From Symbiodinium natans (taxonomy: Eukaryota; Sar; Dinophyceae; Suessiales; Symbiodiniaceae), in contig CAJNDS010002399.1 of the NCBI GenBank assembly GCA_905221605.1, positions 381,513 through 445,512 on the forward strand: a stretch of 64,000 bases of DNA. The letters run 5' to 3'. Each line of letters opens with the position of its first letter. The first letter of the stretch is position 1. Below the pieces are notes generated by a model, which did not search any database, was not told the DNA's origin, and saw only the letters and a program-made list of their open reading frames with translations. Below, piece by piece: positions 63,961 through 64,000 of this stretch. The translations under genes were made by a program, and so were the position numbers.

Positions 63961-64000
<40 letters not shown>
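63529..64000 (+). CDS. Gene B: start of a tandem copy of gene A, cut by the window end
   Basis: Exons 1 and 2 correspond to those of gene A, whose ATG lies 25,179 bp upstream. Exonic identity is high while the introns differ in length and repeat content (283 bp here, 830 bp in copy A). Head-to-tail gene arrays are common in dinoflagellates. Confidence 0.65.
63850..63904 (+). CDS. Gene B exon 2
   Basis: Acceptor TCTAAG; KQAHSKASIFYGADEYLE; GA donor (GAGTGA) as in copy A (GAGCGC). Confidence 0.7.
63962..64000. repeat. C homopolymer, at least 39 bases
   Basis: Runs to the window end. It may be longer, or may mark a break in the assembly. Confidence 0.9.

Larger units (their letters stand above)
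1..64000. repeat. Window-wide interstitial telomere-type repeats (TTTAGGG/CCCTAAA)
   Basis: Tracts of the plant/alveolate-type telomere heptamer occur in almost every kilobase, in both orientations, from one unit to about 29 units. They are mixed with one-base variants (TTCAGGG, TTGAGGG, TTTGGGG, TTTCGGG, CCCTAAG) and 8-mers (TTTTAGGG, CCCCTAAA). They fill most space between the coding blocks and lie inside introns of genes on the + strand, so this is not simply a chromosome end. Interstitial telomeric repeats are known in many genomes. This density within introns is the unusual part. Confidence 0.97.

Noticed and set aside
1-64000. A CRISPR array
   Set aside because: Spacing is irregular, repeats are telomere heptamers or eukaryotic minisatellites, and the surrounding genes are eukaryotic.
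1-64000. tRNA, rRNA or snRNA genes
   Set aside because: I found no cloverleaf with the conserved GTTC-A-A arm, no rRNA-like blocks and no recognisable U-RNA sequences by eye; a covariance-model scan would settle this.

Overview
The window looks like nuclear DNA of a dinoflagellate or close relative (inference). It has no bacterial-style genes, operons, rRNA or tRNA. It carries very many short GC-rich coding blocks, nearly all 25-130 bp and on the + strand. These are separated by tracts of the telomere-type heptamer TTTAGGG/CCCTAAA and its variants, G/C homopolymers of up to 39 bases, microsatellites and short inverted-repeat elements. The coding blocks can be joined in frame only if introns may begin with GC or GA as well as GT, always ending in AG. 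That splice-site habit, the unidirectional genes, the tandem gene copies and an RCC1-type protein all fit dinoflagellates. I cannot name the species.

Layout. 0-5 kb: scattered exon-like islands, including an 18-codon exon with the catalytic-cysteine motif of HECT E3 ubiquitin ligases. 8.8-15.7 kb: a chain of exons that join in frame into a Ser/Pro/Arg-rich protein of unknown function. 16-26 kb: further islands, including HEAT-repeat-like exons near 25.7-26.2 kb. 27.1-33.1 kb: a clear RCC1-repeat protein gene whose exons join perfectly in frame, with further probable exons up to about 37.2 kb. 38.35-61.50 kb: one long gene (here 'gene A') with more than 30 short exons. It has a start codon, a stop codon, internal sequence repeats and no family I recognise. 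63.45 kb to the end: the first two exons of a second head-to-tail copy of gene A (here 'gene B'), so the locus is a tandem array.

The main structural observation is how telomeric repeats relate to exons. Most exon islands have CCCTAAA on the left and TTTAGGG on the right, the same polarity as a linear chromosome with its two telomeres. In sense RNA the 5' part of most introns is therefore UUUAGGG-rich and the 3' part CCCUAAA-rich, so the two ends are complementary. Several telomeric tracts are flanked by direct duplications of the host sequence (9, 12, 19 and 43 bp). One splits an RCC1 repeat as a 63-nt intron made almost only of telomeric repeats. These look like insertions of telomeric DNA, probably during break repair, that became introns.

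All exon limits were chosen by eye from reading frame and splice dinucleotides. Peptide-level calls are firm for RCC1, good for the gene A 3' chain and tentative elsewhere. No database search or RNA data were available.
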